This document shows, one piece after another, positions 20,324 to 28,833 of a stretch of DNA of 64,000 bases. Numbering within the stretch: position 1 is the first letter of the stretch; each line of letters starts with the position of its first letter. The notes beneath the pieces are model-generated. The model was given only the letters and a program-made list of their open reading frames with translations, was not told the DNA's origin and did not search any database. A program made the position numbers and the translations under genes. This DNA comes from Massilia aurea (GTDB lineage: Bacteria > Pseudomonadota > Gammaproteobacteria > Burkholderiales > Burkholderiaceae_D): positions 496,001 through 560,000 of the forward strand of contig NZ_JACHBX010000002.1 of NCBI RefSeq assembly GCF_014200505.1, read 5' to 3'.

Positions 20324-20779
20324 TTAGTCCCAGGAACCGACGTCGGTGTCTTCGCCAGTACCGCCCGGCTGCCCGTCGGCGCCGTACGAGAACACGTCGA
20401 CTTCGCCCTTGACGCCCGGCGACAGGTATTGGTAAGCGTTACCCCATGGGTCTTTCGGCAGCTTCTCGATGTAACCGCCCTCTTTCCAGCCATTGGCCGA
20501 CGGGCCCGAAGTCGGCTTGGTGGTCAGTGCGACCAGGCCCTGCTCGGTGGTCGGGTAGCGCTGGTTGTCGAGCTTGTAGAGCTTGAGCGCCTGCATCATC
20601 GTGGCGATGTCGACCTTGGCAGCCGTGACGCGCGATTCACCGGTACGGCCCAGCAGCTTGGGCACGACCAGCGCGCCAAGAATGCCGATGATGACCACGA
20701 CAACCATGATCTCGACCAGGGTAAAACCGCGTGCACGACCTGTGCTGCGCGTGTTGCGCTGAGTACGTTGAAAATTCAT
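20324..20779 (-). CDS. gspG: Type II secretion major pseudopilin GspG
   Basis: Major pseudopilin, 151 residues from ATG 20779 (MNFQRTQRN); a longer in-phase frame reaching 20842 has no support. The cleavage motif is RGFTLVEIMVVVVIIG. The mature protein shows the hallmark GspG elements: LDNQRYPTTEQGLVAL, the DPWGNAYQYLSPG calcium-site region and a C-terminus ending near GEDTDVGSWD. First gene of the operon; the ~140 bases upstream must carry the promoter. An inverted repeat GCGTAC/GTACGC at 20843-20863 lies in that region. Confidence 0.96.
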   Translation of the reverse strand: MNFQRTQRNTRSTGRARGFTLVEIMVVVVIIGILGALVVPKLLGRTGESRVTAAKVDIATMMQALKLYKLDNQRYPTTEQGLVALTTKPTSGPSANGWKEGGYIEKLPKDPWGNAYQYLSPGVKGEVDVFSYGADGQPGGTGEDTDVGSWD

Positions 20780-20919
20780 AAGCTCTGTGTGATGACAAGG
20801 GAATCGATGGAACCGGCACAGTATAAGCCCGAAATATGACAAGCGTACCTGCGAAAAGTACGCAATTGTATGTCACGTTCATCTACACACCACGTTTCAC
20901 TGCGCCCGTTAAGACACCA

Positions 20920-21696
20920 CTAATCAACAGTGTTGCCGCTCTCACCATGGCGCGCCGCGCACACCGGGCACGCCGGGTTGCGCGCCACGCCGATCGCGGT
21001 CCATTCCATGTACTTGCCGTCGAGCATCAAGAGACGACCGACCAGCGGTTCGCCGATGGCCATGATGAGTTTCATCGCCTCGGCGGCCTGGACCGCGCCG
21101 ACGACCCCGACCAGCGGCGCGAACACGCCCATCGTGCTGCATGCCACATCCTCGAAACCAGTGTCTTCAGGGAACAGGCAGGCGTAACACGGCGCGGCCG
21201 GCTGGCGCGCGTCGAACACGGCCAGCTGGCCGTCGAAGCGGATCACGGCGCCCGACACGAGCGGCGTGCCGGCCGCGACGCAAGCGCGGTTGACGGCGTG
21301 GCGGGTGGCGAAGTTGTCGCTGCAATCGAGTACGACCGTCGCGGTGCGCGCGAGTTCCAGCAGCCGCTCGGGGCCGGCGCGTTCGCGCAGGGCGGTGACT
21401 TCGATGTCGGGATTGATCGCCAGCAGCGCGGCGCGGCCCGACTCGACCTTCGGCTCACCGATGCGCCCGTTCGTGTGCATGACCTGGCGCTGCAGGTTGG
21501 TCAGGTCGACGGTGTCATCGTCGACCAGCGTGATGTGGCCGATGCCCCCGGAGGCCAGGTACAGCGCCGCGGGCGAACCCAGGCCACCGGCGCCGATGAT
21601 GACGACGTGCGCATCCAGCAGGCGCTGCTGGCCTTCGATGCCGATGTCGTCGAGCAGGATGTGGCGCGAGTAGCGCAGGAGTTGGTTGTCGTTCAT
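20920..21696 (-). CDS. ThiF/MoeB/HesA-family adenylyltransferase
   Basis: E1-like enzyme of 258 residues that adenylates the C-terminus of a ubiquitin-like sulfur carrier (ThiS or MoaD). The start is ATG 21696 (MNDNQLLRYSRH); the longer frame upstream only translates a palindromic repeat. The nucleotide-binding motif GAGGLGSP lies near residue 34, LVDDDTVDLTNLQRQ follows, and the zinc-binding Cys pairs CYAC and CPVC are present. Whether it serves thiamine or molybdopterin synthesis cannot be decided here, as no thi or moa genes are near. Last gene of the gpmA-envC-ctpA-thiF group. Confidence 0.9.
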   Translation of the reverse strand: MNDNQLLRYSRHILLDDIGIEGQQRLLDAHVVIIGAGGLGSPAALYLASGGIGHITLVDDDTVDLTNLQRQVMHTNGRIGEPKVESGRAALLAINPDIEVTALRERAGPERLLELARTATVVLDCSDNFATRHAVNRACVAAGTPLVSGAVIRFDGQLAVFDARQPAAPCYACLFPEDTGFEDVACSTMGVFAPLVGVVGAVQAAEAMKLIMAIGEPLVGRLLMLDGKYMEWTAIGVARNPACPVCAARHGESGNTVD

Positions 21697-21725
21697 GGGG
21701 AAACTGCGGGGATGCTGCGAGCTTA

Positions 21726-21801
21726 GGTTCCCGCCTGCGCGGGAACGACGGTGGTTAATCAGGGTAACTCTGCAGACGTCGTTCCCGCGCAGGCGGGAAC
21801 C
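21726..21801. repeat. Perfect 24-bp inverted repeat (REP-like) between thiF and ctpA
   Basis: Arms at 21726-21749 and 21778-21801 are exact reverse complements over 24 bases, separated by 28 bases. Each arm is itself an imperfect palindrome built on TTCCCGC/GCGGGAA. Translated in some frames it gives the RAGGN-like peptides often seen in intergenic REP-type repeats. Confidence 0.85.
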
Positions 21802-21816
21802 CAAGTACCACTACAA

Positions 21817-23295
21817 TCACTTTTTGGCTGGCGCATGCAGCTCGGGCGGTTTGTTCTCCGCGCCCGGCAATGGCGCCGGCGCCGGTTTCTCTTCGACCGG
21901 CTCACCCTTGGCCAGCATCACCTTCAGACCCTTGAAGTGGTTGATGGCCTGGGCCAGCTGGAAATCGTCCTTGCTGCCGAACTCGAGTGGCTTGCGGTCT
22001 TTCAGCAGCGCCAGCGCGCGCTGTTGCTGGGCCAGGCTTGCCGCCTGGTCCTTGCCAGCGGCTGCAGGCTGCTCGCCTTCGGCCACCAGATGGCGCTGCA
22101 GATCCGATTCGCGCACGCGCAGCGCGTTGAGCAGGTCGCCATCCGCCGTTTCGTCCACCCGCAGATCGGGCTGCACGCCGGTGGCCTGGATCGGCCGCCC
22201 TTTCGGCGTGTAATAGCGCGCCGTGGTCAGCTTGATCGCCGTGTCGGGCGACAACTGGCGCAGCGTCTGCACCGAGCCCTTGCCAAACGTGCGGCTGCCC
22301 ATCACGATCGCGCGCTGGTAATCCTGCAGCGCGCCGGCGACGATTTCTGAGGCCGATGCCGAGCCGCCATTGACCAGCACCACCATTGGCACGGTCTTGA
22401 GCCCGGCCGGCAACCCGGCCAGCGGATCGCCGCGCTGAGCATAGAATTCGCGCCGGCCGTAGAACGACTGGTTCGAATCGGGCAATTGCCCTTTGGTGCT
22501 GACGATGACCTGATCGGCCTTGGGCAGGAACGCTGCCGTGACGCCGATCGCGCCCGGCAGCAGGCCGCCCGGGTCGTTGCGCAGGTCGAGCACGAGGCCC
22601 TTGATGTCCGGTTGTTCGGCGTACAGTTCTTTGGTCTTTTTGGCCAGCTCGTCGAGGGTATTTTCCTGGAACTGGCTGATGCGCAGCCAGGCGTAGCCGG
22701 GCTCGACCACCTTGGCCTTGACGCTGACGACCTTGATTTCGCGGCGGTCCAGCGGCACTACCCATGGCTTGTCGTCGCCGGGCCGGGCAATGGTGAGCGT
22801 GACCTTGCTGCCGACCTTGCCGCGCATGCGCTTGATGGCGTCGTCGGACGACATATTGCGCACGGGGACATTGTCGATCCGGGTGATCAGGTCGCCCGAC
22901 TTGATGCCGGCCCTGAACGCGGGCGTATCCTCGATCGGCGAGACGACCTTGATGTAGCCGTCTTCATTCGAGATTTCAACGCCCACGCCGACGAACTTGC
23001 CCTGCACCGCTTCGCGCATGTCGCGAAACGCTTTCTGGTCGAGGTACACGGAGTGCGGGTCGAGCGAGGCCACCATGCCGCCGATGGCTTCGGTGAGCAA
23101 TTTCTTGTCTTCGACCGGCTCGACGTAGTCGGTCTTGATCAGGCCATACACATCGGCCAACTGGCGCAGCTCGTCCAGCGGCAGCGACGTGGCAGTGCCG
23201 GTTTTTTGTGCATAGGCGGACAACTGGAACGACGCCGCCACACCCAACACCATCCCCACGCCAACCAGCCCGAACCCCTTTGCTTTCATGCCCAT
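21817..23295 (-). CDS. ctpA: S41-family C-terminal processing protease (CtpA/Prc-like)
   Basis: Serine protease of 492 residues, exported to the periplasm. An N-terminal signal anchor (about 5-28) is followed by the PDZ domain (about 95-170, with FRAGIKSGDLI) and the S41 catalytic core. The Ser/Lys dyad appears as Ser in GGSASASEIVAG and Lys in FGKGSVQT. The C-terminus is Pro/Lys-rich. AGGG five bases before ATG 23295 supports this start; MKAKG six bases further is the alternative. Neighbouring envC is a cell-wall hydrolase activator, and such pairs often take part in peptidoglycan remodelling. Confidence 0.92.
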   Translation of the reverse strand: MGMKAKGFGLVGVGMVLGVAASFQLSAYAQKTGTATSLPLDELRQLADVYGLIKTDYVEPVEDKKLLTEAIGGMVASLDPHSVYLDQKAFRDMREAVQGKFVGVGVEISNEDGYIKVVSPIEDTPAFRAGIKSGDLITRIDNVPVRNMSSDDAIKRMRGKVGSKVTLTIARPGDDKPWVVPLDRREIKVVSVKAKVVEPGYAWLRISQFQENTLDELAKKTKELYAEQPDIKGLVLDLRNDPGGLLPGAIGVTAAFLPKADQVIVSTKGQLPDSNQSFYGRREFYAQRGDPLAGLPAGLKTVPMVVLVNGGSASASEIVAGALQDYQRAIVMGSRTFGKGSVQTLRQLSPDTAIKLTTARYYTPKGRPIQATGVQPDLRVDETADGDLLNALRVRESDLQRHLVAEGEQPAAAGKDQAASLAQQQRALALLKDRKPLEFGSKDDFQLAQAINHFKGLKVMLAKGEPVEEKPAPAPLPGAENKPPELHAPAKK

Positions 23296-23312
23296 GTGTA
23301 CCCTGTGGTGAC

Positions 23313-24797
23313 CTAGAACCGGACCCAGCCTGCCGGGTCGAACGCCTTGCCGTTACGCCTGAGCTCAAAGTATAGCCCCGATTCTTCGTTGCCACCGGTG
23401 TTGCCCGCGCTGGCCACCGCCTCGCCCGCGCGCACGGTATCCCCGGGGCGTTTGAGCAGCGCCTGGTTGTAGCCATAGATCGACAGGTACTCGCCGCCAT
23501 GGTCGATGATGATCAGGTTGCCGAAGCCGCGCATCCAGTCGGCGTGCACGACGCGGCCCGGGGCCACGGCGCGCACTTCGGTGCCTTCGGGCGCCTTGAA
23601 GAAGGTGCCTTTCCAGTTCGGACCGTCGCCGCGGCGGGTGCCGAAGCGGGCCACGACACTGCCATTGATCGGGCTGCTCATGCGGCCCTTGAGCGAGGCA
23701 AACGAGCCGGATGGCGCTGCCGGACCCAGCGCAACCTCGGGCGCCGGTTCAGGCCGGGTTGGCGCTGGCCGCGGCTGTTCAGCCACGACCGGCGCTTCCT
23801 TGACGGGCGCGGGAAGTGGCGCCGGCAGCGGCTCGGGCTTGACGCCCGGCTTGGCGTTGGCGTTCTGACGCGCGATGCGTTCACGCTCGCGCTCCCGCTC
23901 GGCGCGCCGGTCGGCCGCCGCCTTGGCGCGCGCCTGCGCCAGCAGGCGGGCTTTTTCATCGGCCTCGGCCTTGGCTTTGGCCTTCGCAGCGGCCGCAGCC
24001 GCAGCCGCCACCTGGCGCTTGCGCTCGGCTTCGGCCTGTTCACGGATCAGGCGCGCGAGCCGGTCGACGAGGCCGGACATGCGCTCTTCGTCGCCCTTCA
24101 GGCGGTCGGCCTGCTTGCGCTGGTCGGCCAGCTTGCTCGACAGCGTGCCCAGCAGCGCCGCGCGGCGCGCCTTTTCCTTCTCGAGCATGGCTTTCTGATC
24201 GAGTTGTTCCTGGGCGATTTCTTCCAGCTCTTGCTGGGCGTTTTCAACCTTGTCGCGGTTGACTTCGACCTGCGCCAGGTTGTTGCGCACCGAGTCCAGC
24301 AGGCGCGCCTGGGCCTGCGACACGTACGCCATCAGTTGCAGATCGCGGCTGATGCGGTTCGGATTGTCGCCCGACAGCAGCAGCTTGATGCGGTCTTCAT
24401 TGCCGGCCACATAGTGCTCGCGCAGCAGTTTCGCCAGCTGCTGTTGCTGGGCGCCGATGGTCTGCGCCAGCTGGGCTTGCTGATTTGCCAGCGCTTGCAG
24501 CCGGGTTGCCGTCGTATCCTGTTCTTCGGCCAGATCGCGCAGCGCGCGGTTGGCGTCGGAAATGGCGGCCTCGGACTCGGCCAGCGTGTCGGCCGCGTCT
24601 TCCTTGGCGTTTTCGGTCTGGTTGATGTCGCGCTTGATGGCCGCCAGCTGTTGCTGGATGCCGGCGCGCTGCTTCTCGGCCGCCGCTTTCTGGCGGCTGC
24701 GCTCGGTCTGGCGCTGCGCCCACGCGTCCGACGCGAACGCGCCGGACAGCGCGACCGCCAGCAGTGTGCACAACAGCTTGCTGCCGGCGTCCTTCAT
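23313..24797 (-). CDS. envC: EnvC-type murein hydrolase activator (degenerate LytM)
   Basis: Periplasmic coiled-coil protein of 494 residues from ATG 24797 (MKDAGSKLL). A signal peptide ends near SDAWAQ, a long coiled coil runs from about 30 to 265, an Ala/Lys/Arg/Pro-rich linker follows, and the LytM domain occupies the last ~110 residues. The LytM metal ligands of active M23 peptidases are absent: the usual HxH is LYF in SGLYFEL and the Tyr-His is YGYNQ, as in E. coli EnvC, which activates amidases instead of cutting peptidoglycan. It lies between gpmA and ctpA, 17 bases from the latter. Confidence 0.9.
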   Translation of the reverse strand: MKDAGSKLLCTLLAVALSGAFASDAWAQRQTERSRQKAAAEKQRAGIQQQLAAIKRDINQTENAKEDAADTLAESEAAISDANRALRDLAEEQDTTATRLQALANQQAQLAQTIGAQQQQLAKLLREHYVAGNEDRIKLLLSGDNPNRISRDLQLMAYVSQAQARLLDSVRNNLAQVEVNRDKVENAQQELEEIAQEQLDQKAMLEKEKARRAALLGTLSSKLADQRKQADRLKGDEERMSGLVDRLARLIREQAEAERKRQVAAAAAAAAKAKAKAEADEKARLLAQARAKAAADRRAERERERERIARQNANAKPGVKPEPLPAPLPAPVKEAPVVAEQPRPAPTRPEPAPEVALGPAAPSGSFASLKGRMSSPINGSVVARFGTRRGDGPNWKGTFFKAPEGTEVRAVAPGRVVHADWMRGFGNLIIIDHGGEYLSIYGYNQALLKRPGDTVRAGEAVASAGNTGGNEESGLYFELRRNGKAFDPAGWVRF

Positions 24798-24816
24798 GGT
24801 TGGCAAACGCAAAAGA

Positions 24817-25563
24817 TTACTTCGCCTTCCCTTGGTTTGCGACCGCGGCCATGGCAGCGGCGATCGCCGCCTGGTCGCCCAGGTAGTAGTGCTTGATCGG
24901 CTTGAGGTCGGCGTCGAGTTCGTACACGAGCGGCTGGCCATTCGGGATGTTCAGGCCCACGATGTCGGCGTCGCTGATGTTGTCGAGCATCTTGATGATG
25001 GCGCGCAGGCTGTTGCCGTGGGCCGAAATCAGGATGTTCTTGCCGGCGCGGATCGCCGGGGCGATCTCGTCGTTCCAGGCCGGCATCACGCGTGCCACGG
25101 TGTCTTTCAGGCATTCGGTCAGCGGAATCTGGCTCTCGTCCAGGCTGGCGTAGCGCGGGTCGCCAAACGACGTGCGGTCGTCGTTCTTCTCGAGCGCCGG
25201 CGGCGGCGTGTCATAGCTGCGGCGCCAGACCAGCACTTGCTCGTCGCCGAACTTGGCGGCGGTCTCGCCCTTGTCGAGGCCCTGCAGCGCGCCGTAGTGG
25301 CGCTCGTTCAGGCGCCAGTCGTTCTTGACCGGCAGATACATCGCATCCATCTCGTCCAGCGCGAGCCACAGCGTGCGGATCGCGCGCTTGAGCACCGAGG
25401 TATAAGTAAGATCGAAGGTGAAACCGGCCTCCTTGAGCGCGCGGCCAGCGGCCTTTGCTTCAGCCACACCCTTGGCGGTCAGGTCGACGTCGACCCAGCC
25501 GGTGAAGCGGTTTTCCAGGTTCCAGGTGGATTCGCCATGGCGCATGAATACGATTTTGTACAT
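24817..25563 (-). CDS. gpmA: 2,3-bisphosphoglycerate-dependent phosphoglycerate mutase
   Basis: Glycolytic enzyme interconverting 3- and 2-phosphoglycerate, 248 residues from ATG 25563 ([12 protein letters not shown]). The phosphohistidine motif MRHGEST is at the N-terminus, the second catalytic His is in SAHGNSLRA, and the substrate loop RRSYDTPPP marks the cofactor-dependent family. AGAG lies upstream of the start. A longer frame to 25608 has no conserved sequence. First gene of the envC-ctpA-thiF group, a linkage common in betaproteobacteria. Confidence 0.97.
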   Translation of the reverse strand: MYKIVFMRHGESTWNLENRFTGWVDVDLTAKGVAEAKAAGRALKEAGFTFDLTYTSVLKRAIRTLWLALDEMDAMYLPVKNDWRLNERHYGALQGLDKGETAAKFGDEQVLVWRRSYDTPPPALEKNDDRTSFGDPRYASLDESQIPLTECLKDTVARVMPAWNDEIAPAIRAGKNILISAHGNSLRAIIKMLDNISDADIVGLNIPNGQPLVYELDADLKPIKHYYLGDQAAIAAAMAAVANQGKAK

Positions 25564-25589
25564 GAAAGCTCTTTTCGCAAAATTTCTGG

Positions 25590-25620
25590 TTGATGTCCGG
25601 TCCAGCATCTATTTTATAAT
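25590..25620 (+). promoter_or_regulatory. Candidate promoter for the rhodanese-grxC genes
   Basis: TTGATG at 25590-25595 and TATTTTATAAT ending at 25620 (spacing 16-19 depending on which hexamer is used), about 30 bases before the GTG start. Located in the divergent gap with gpmA. Confidence 0.4.
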
Positions 25621-25652
25621 GCCCCGATTCAGTTCAACCAATCGGAACCCTT

Positions 25653-26054
25653 GTGAAATTCATTATCGATAACATTTTCCTCGTAGCGATCGCCGTTCTC
25701 GCTGGCGGCGCGCTGTTGTGGCCAGCCCTGGCGCCGCGCGGAAAACGCGCGTCGCCGCTGCAGCTGACGCAGATGATCAACCGCGGCAAGACCACGATCG
25801 TCGACGTGCGCAGCAGCGAAGAATTCGCCGCCGGTCACCTGCGCGACGCGAAACACATCCCGCTGGCAGACTTGGGTGCTCGCATTGGCGAACTGGACAA
25901 GTCGAAAAACCGGACTGTCGTCATGGTTTGCCAGACTGGCGCACGCAGCGACAAGGCGGCGCGCCAGTTGCAGGCGGCCGGTTTCGAGGACGTCCACAGC
26001 CTGGAAGGCGGCCTGGCGGCCTGGAAGGCTGCAGGCTTGCCGCTCACCAAATAA
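25653..26054 (+). CDS. Membrane-anchored rhodanese-like sulfurtransferase
   Basis: A 133-residue protein starting with GTG at 25653. One N-terminal membrane helix (about 5-25) is followed by a single rhodanese domain. The active-site Cys lies in the loop CQTGARS near residue 90 and the structural motifs VDVRSSEEFAAGHL and GGLAAWKAAGLP are intact, so catalytic activity is likely. The next gene is a class I glutaredoxin, then secB and gpsA; the order rhodanese-grxC-secB-gpsA is widespread in betaproteobacteria. The acceptor of the sulfur is unknown. Confidence 0.9.
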   Translation: MKFIIDNIFLVAIAVLAGGALLWPALAPRGKRASPLQLTQMINRGKTTIVDVRSSEEFAAGHLRDAKHIPLADLGARIGELDKSKNRTVVMVCQTGARSDKAARQLQAAGFEDVHSLEGGLAAWKAAGLPLTK

Positions 26055-26095
26055 ACCGCCCCATCGAGTCGATCGGGCACACGAAAGGATTCATC

Positions 26096-26359
26096 ATGGC
26101 AGCTCACGTCGTTTTGTACCACACCGCATCTTGCCCTTATTGCGTCCGCGCCGAGCGCCTGCTCGAAGCCAAGGGTGTCACCGAGATCGAAGGCATCCGT
26201 GTCGACCTGGATCCCGAGCAGCGCCAGGTCATGATGCAGCGCACCGGTCGCCGCACGGTCCCACAGATTTATATTGGCGATACGCACGTCGGCGGCTTCG
26301 ACGAACTGTATGCGCTGGACCAGGCAGGCCGCCTGGACCCGCTGCTCAAGGGCGAGTAA
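26096..26359 (+). CDS. grxC: Glutaredoxin 3 (GrxC)
   Basis: Small thiol-disulfide oxidoreductase of 87 residues. The CPYC active site is at residues 13-16, the glutathione-binding TVPQIYIG strand with its cis-Pro near 55 and the GGFDEL motif near 67. AAAGGA seven bases before the ATG at 26096 decides the start. It lies 41 bases after the rhodanese gene and about 170 bases before secB. Confidence 0.96.
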   Translation: MAAHVVLYHTASCPYCVRAERLLEAKGVTEIEGIRVDLDPEQRQVMMQRTGRRTVPQIYIGDTHVGGFDELYALDQAGRLDPLLKGE

Positions 26360-26529
26360 GCTGTATGCGCACTGCGTAGCGCGGCCGTCGGCGGCAAGAC
26401 TGCTATTGCAAGCAAGTTGATTTTGCTACAATTGCCGTCGTGTTCGATCCGACGGCCCGTTCACGACGTCGCGCTCGACCAGGCAACCGGAGTGGCCCGC
26501 CACTTCCCACTATTATTAGAAAGCGTTCC

Positions 26530-26988
26530 ATGTCCGACGAAACTCTGCAACCAGTATTCCAAATCCAACGCGTCTACCTGAAAGACATGTCGCTGGAGCA
26601 ACCGAACTCGCCATCGATCTTCCTGGAGCAAGAAGCGCCAGCGATCGAAGTGTCGCTCGACGTGGGTGCTGAAAGCATCGCCGAAGGCATCTACGAGTCG
26701 ACCGTGACGATCACCGTCACCGCCAAGGTCAAGGACAAGGTTGCGTTCCTGGTCGAAGGCAAGCAGGCAGGCATCTTCGAAGCCCGTAACATCCCGGCTG
26801 ACCAGATGGATCCACTGCTGGGCATCGGCTGCCCGAACATCATCTATCCATACCTGCGCGCGAACATCGCTGACGTGATCAGCCGTGCCGGCTTCCCGCC
26901 AGTGCACCTGGCCGAGATCAACTTCGAAGCCTTCTACCAGCAGCGCGCCCAGGCCATGGCCGAAGCCGCAGCAGCGCCGTCGAACTAA
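26530..26988 (+). CDS. secB: Protein-export chaperone SecB
   Basis: Tetrameric cytoplasmic chaperone that keeps preproteins unfolded and passes them to SecA, 152 residues from ATG 26530 ([10 protein letters not shown]). The family motifs [26 protein letters not shown] and [24 protein letters not shown] are present. A possible promoter TTGCAA-N15-TACAAT lies at 26406-26432. A GC-rich hairpin at 27005-27031 without a T-run follows the gene. Confidence 0.97.
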   Translation: MSDETLQPVFQIQRVYLKDMSLEQPNSPSIFLEQEAPAIEVSLDVGAESIAEGIYESTVTITVTAKVKDKVAFLVEGKQAGIFEARNIPADQMDPLLGIGCPNIIYPYLRANIADVISRAGFPPVHLAEINFEAFYQQRAQAMAEAAAAPSN

Positions 26989-27004
26989 GCAGCAGTCGTA
27001 CCCG

Positions 27005-27031
27005 ACGAACGCGGCGCCACGCCGCGTTCGT
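27005..27031 (+). other. GC-rich hairpin downstream of secB
   Basis: Eleven-base-pair perfect stem (ACGAACGCGGC with its complement) and a five-base loop. No T-run follows, so it is more likely an mRNA-end stabiliser or Rho-related structure than an intrinsic terminator. Confidence 0.5.
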
Positions 27032-27076
27032 GCCAGATGTCCGGTGTCCCGGTTTCAACCACCATCCAGGCCCGCC

Positions 27077-27205
27077 ATGTTCTCCGCCCGCCGTCTTGCC
27101 GGCTCCCCGTTGATTGCCTCATGCGCCTCATGCGCCGCATTGCCGGTCGCCCCGCGCGCATTTGCCTTTGATCACATCGAGGTCTCGGATGTCTGGGGCC
27201 TGTAA
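27077..27205 (+). CDS. Possible 42-residue secreted peptide or gene remnant
   Basis: Short frame between secB and gpsA. The N-terminus has Arg residues followed by a hydrophobic stretch with small residues and ends in APRAFAFDH, which looks like a signal peptide with an AFA-type cleavage site, leaving a very short mature peptide (about 13 residues). No good ribosome-binding site. It may be the remnant of a longer secreted protein cut short, or chance. Included only because the space between the two conserved genes is otherwise empty. Confidence 0.25.
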   Translation: MFSARRLAGSPLIASCASCAALPVAPRAFAFDHIEVSDVWGL

Positions 27206-27222
27206 TCCTCTGCAGGAGTTCC

Positions 27223-28251
27223 ATGCAACAGAATAAGCTCACCAAAATCACTGTCCTGGGCGCTGGCGCCTGGGGTACTGCCGTGGCCATCGCCCTGGCG
27301 GCGCGCCACGACGTGCTGCTGTGGGGCCGCAATCCCCGGCAGATGCAAGAGATCGAGGCCGCGCGCGACAACCGCGCCTACCTGCCGGGCCATCCGCTGC
27401 CAGCTGCCCTGCGTGTGAGCGCCGACTTCGACGCGGCGCTGGCCCATGTCGCCACGAGCGCGCCGGATGAGACGCCGCTCCTGATCCTGGCGTGCCCGGT
27501 GGCCGGCCTGCGTCCCCTGCTCGAACAATTGCGCGGCCGCTCGATTCCCAACGTCGTCTGGCTGTGCAAGGGCTTCGAGGCTGGCACCTCCCTGCTACCG
27601 CACCAGGTGGTCGCGCAAGTGCTGGGCGACGTCGTGCCGGGCGCAGCGCTGTCCGGCCCGTCGTTCGCCCAGGAAGTAGCGCGCGGCCTGCCATGCGCGC
27701 TGACCGTGGCGTCGAGCTCGCGCGCCTTGCGCGAACGCGTCGTCGCGCTGGCGCATGGCGACAACCTGCGCGTGTATTCGTGCGACGACCTGGTCGGCGT
27801 GGAAGTCGGTGGCGCCGTCAAGAACGTGATGGCCATTGCCACCGGCACATCAGACGGTCTGGGCCTGGGTCTGAATGCCCGCGCCGCGCTGATCACGCGC
27901 GGCCTGGCCGAGATCACGCGCCTGGGACTGGCGCTGGGCGCGCAGCCAGGCACGTTCATGGGCCTGAGTGGCATGGGCGACCTGATCCTGACGTGTACGG
28001 GCGATCTGTCGCGCAACCGGCGCGTGGGCCTGGCGCTGGCCGAGGGCAAGGCGCTGGCCACCATCGTGGCCGAGCTGGGCCATGTGGCTGAAGGCGTGCC
28101 ATGTGCCAAGGCGGTGCGCGAACTGGCGCACAAGCTGGGCGTGGACATGCCGATCACCGAGGCGGTGGCGGGCGTGCTGTTCGATGGGGTAGATGCTGCG
28201 CGGACGGCGGCAGGCTTGCTGGCGCGCGATCCGAGGATTGAAGTGGCATAA
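27223..28251 (+). CDS. gpsA: Glycerol-3-phosphate dehydrogenase [NAD(P)+]
   Basis: Makes sn-glycerol 3-phosphate from dihydroxyacetone phosphate for phospholipid synthesis, 342 residues. The Rossmann motif GAGAWGTA lies at residues 11-18, the substrate-binding Lys in [11 protein letters not shown] near 205, and the [12 protein letters not shown] motif near 245. CAGGAG lies upstream of ATG 27223. Length and motifs are standard. A composite palindromic repeat begins a few bases after the stop. Confidence 0.97.
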   Translation: MQQNKLTKITVLGAGAWGTAVAIALAARHDVLLWGRNPRQMQEIEAARDNRAYLPGHPLPAALRVSADFDAALAHVATSAPDETPLLILACPVAGLRPLLEQLRGRSIPNVVWLCKGFEAGTSLLPHQVVAQVLGDVVPGAALSGPSFAQEVARGLPCALTVASSSRALRERVVALAHGDNLRVYSCDDLVGVEVGGAVKNVMAIATGTSDGLGLGLNARAALITRGLAEITRLGLALGAQPGTFMGLSGMGDLILTCTGDLSRNRRVGLALAEGKALATIVAELGHVAEGVPCAKAVRELAHKLGVDMPITEAVAGVLFDGVDAARTAAGLLARDPRIEVA

Positions 28252-28256
28252 AACCT

Positions 28257-28422
28257 ACGGTGGGCGGCTTTGCCGTCCACCGTACACATCAGGCGTAGGG
28301 TGGACGGGTTACCCGTCCACGCGGCGGTCGATACCAGCGCCGCTTACATGCCGGATGATCTCGCGGCCAACCATCACCGCGTGGACGGCGTAGCCGGCTC
28401 GGCGCCCCCGTCCACCCTACGC
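28257..28422. repeat. Composite palindromic repeat, copy 1 (MITE/REP-like)
   Basis: A hairpin at 28257-28283 (ACGGTGG/CCACCGT) is followed by an element with 16-base inverted termini (28293-28308 and 28407-28422, GCGTAGGGTGGACGGG and its complement) and a second, inner inverted pair CCGTCCACGCGG / CCGCGTGGACGG (28313-28324 and 28377-28388). The same terminal and subterminal sequences occur at 59845-59947. Just beyond lies a 12-base direct repeat CAAGCAATTTGT (28425-28436 and 28457-28468). Confidence 0.85.
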
Positions 28423-28480
28423 ATCAAGCAATTTGTTGCGGCGTGTAGTAAACCACCAAGCAATTTGTCGGAGCCGCGTA

Positions 28481-28822
28481 TCAGGCAGCTTGCTGCGGCC
28501 CGATCAGGATCGTCATGAGCGCCACCGCGTCCTTCACGGCGCGCACCGTGTGCGGCACACCGCCATTCAGATACACCATCTCGTTCGGCAGCAGCGACGT
28601 CGTTGCGCCGTGCGCATCGACGGCGATCTCGCCCTCCAGGCACAGCACCGTCACTTCGCCATCGACCCGGTGTTCGGGGATGGGGCGTTCCACCGGCAGC
28701 ACCAGCCGGATCAGTTCCATATGCTCGGTCTTGACCAGGGCCACCGAGGTGAAATGGGCGATATCGTTATCGCCGCGTTGCAATGCGATTTTCTCGCCGG
28801 ATGTAGCGTGATGCAAGGCCAT
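28481..28822 (-). CDS. Small cupin-domain protein
   Basis: A 113-residue single-domain cupin starting at ATG 28822 (MALHHATSGEK). The beta-barrel strands show ERPIPEHRVDGEVTVLCLEG (cupin motif 1 with one His) and LPNEMVYLNGGVPHTVRA (motif 2 with His). The metal site may be partial: motif 1 has His-x4-Glu rather than HxH. Such small proteins are often sugar or polyketide cupins or sensors; no specific role can be named. It lies 11 bases after the DUF2461 gene and is probably co-transcribed. Confidence 0.75.
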   Translation of the reverse strand: MALHHATSGEKIALQRGDNDIAHFTSVALVKTEHMELIRLVLPVERPIPEHRVDGEVTVLCLEGEIAVDAHGATTSLLPNEMVYLNGGVPHTVRAVKDAVALMTILIGPQQAA

Positions 28823-28833
28823 GTCGCCCTCCT

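Noticed and set aside
21697..21804. N-terminal extension of the ThiF-like protein
   Set aside because: It translates the inverted repeat only; the conserved protein begins at MNDNQ.
23875..24060. Repeat array or CRISPR-like region in the Ala/Lys/Arg-rich part of envC
   Set aside because: Simple codon repetition in a low-complexity protein linker, without regular spacers.
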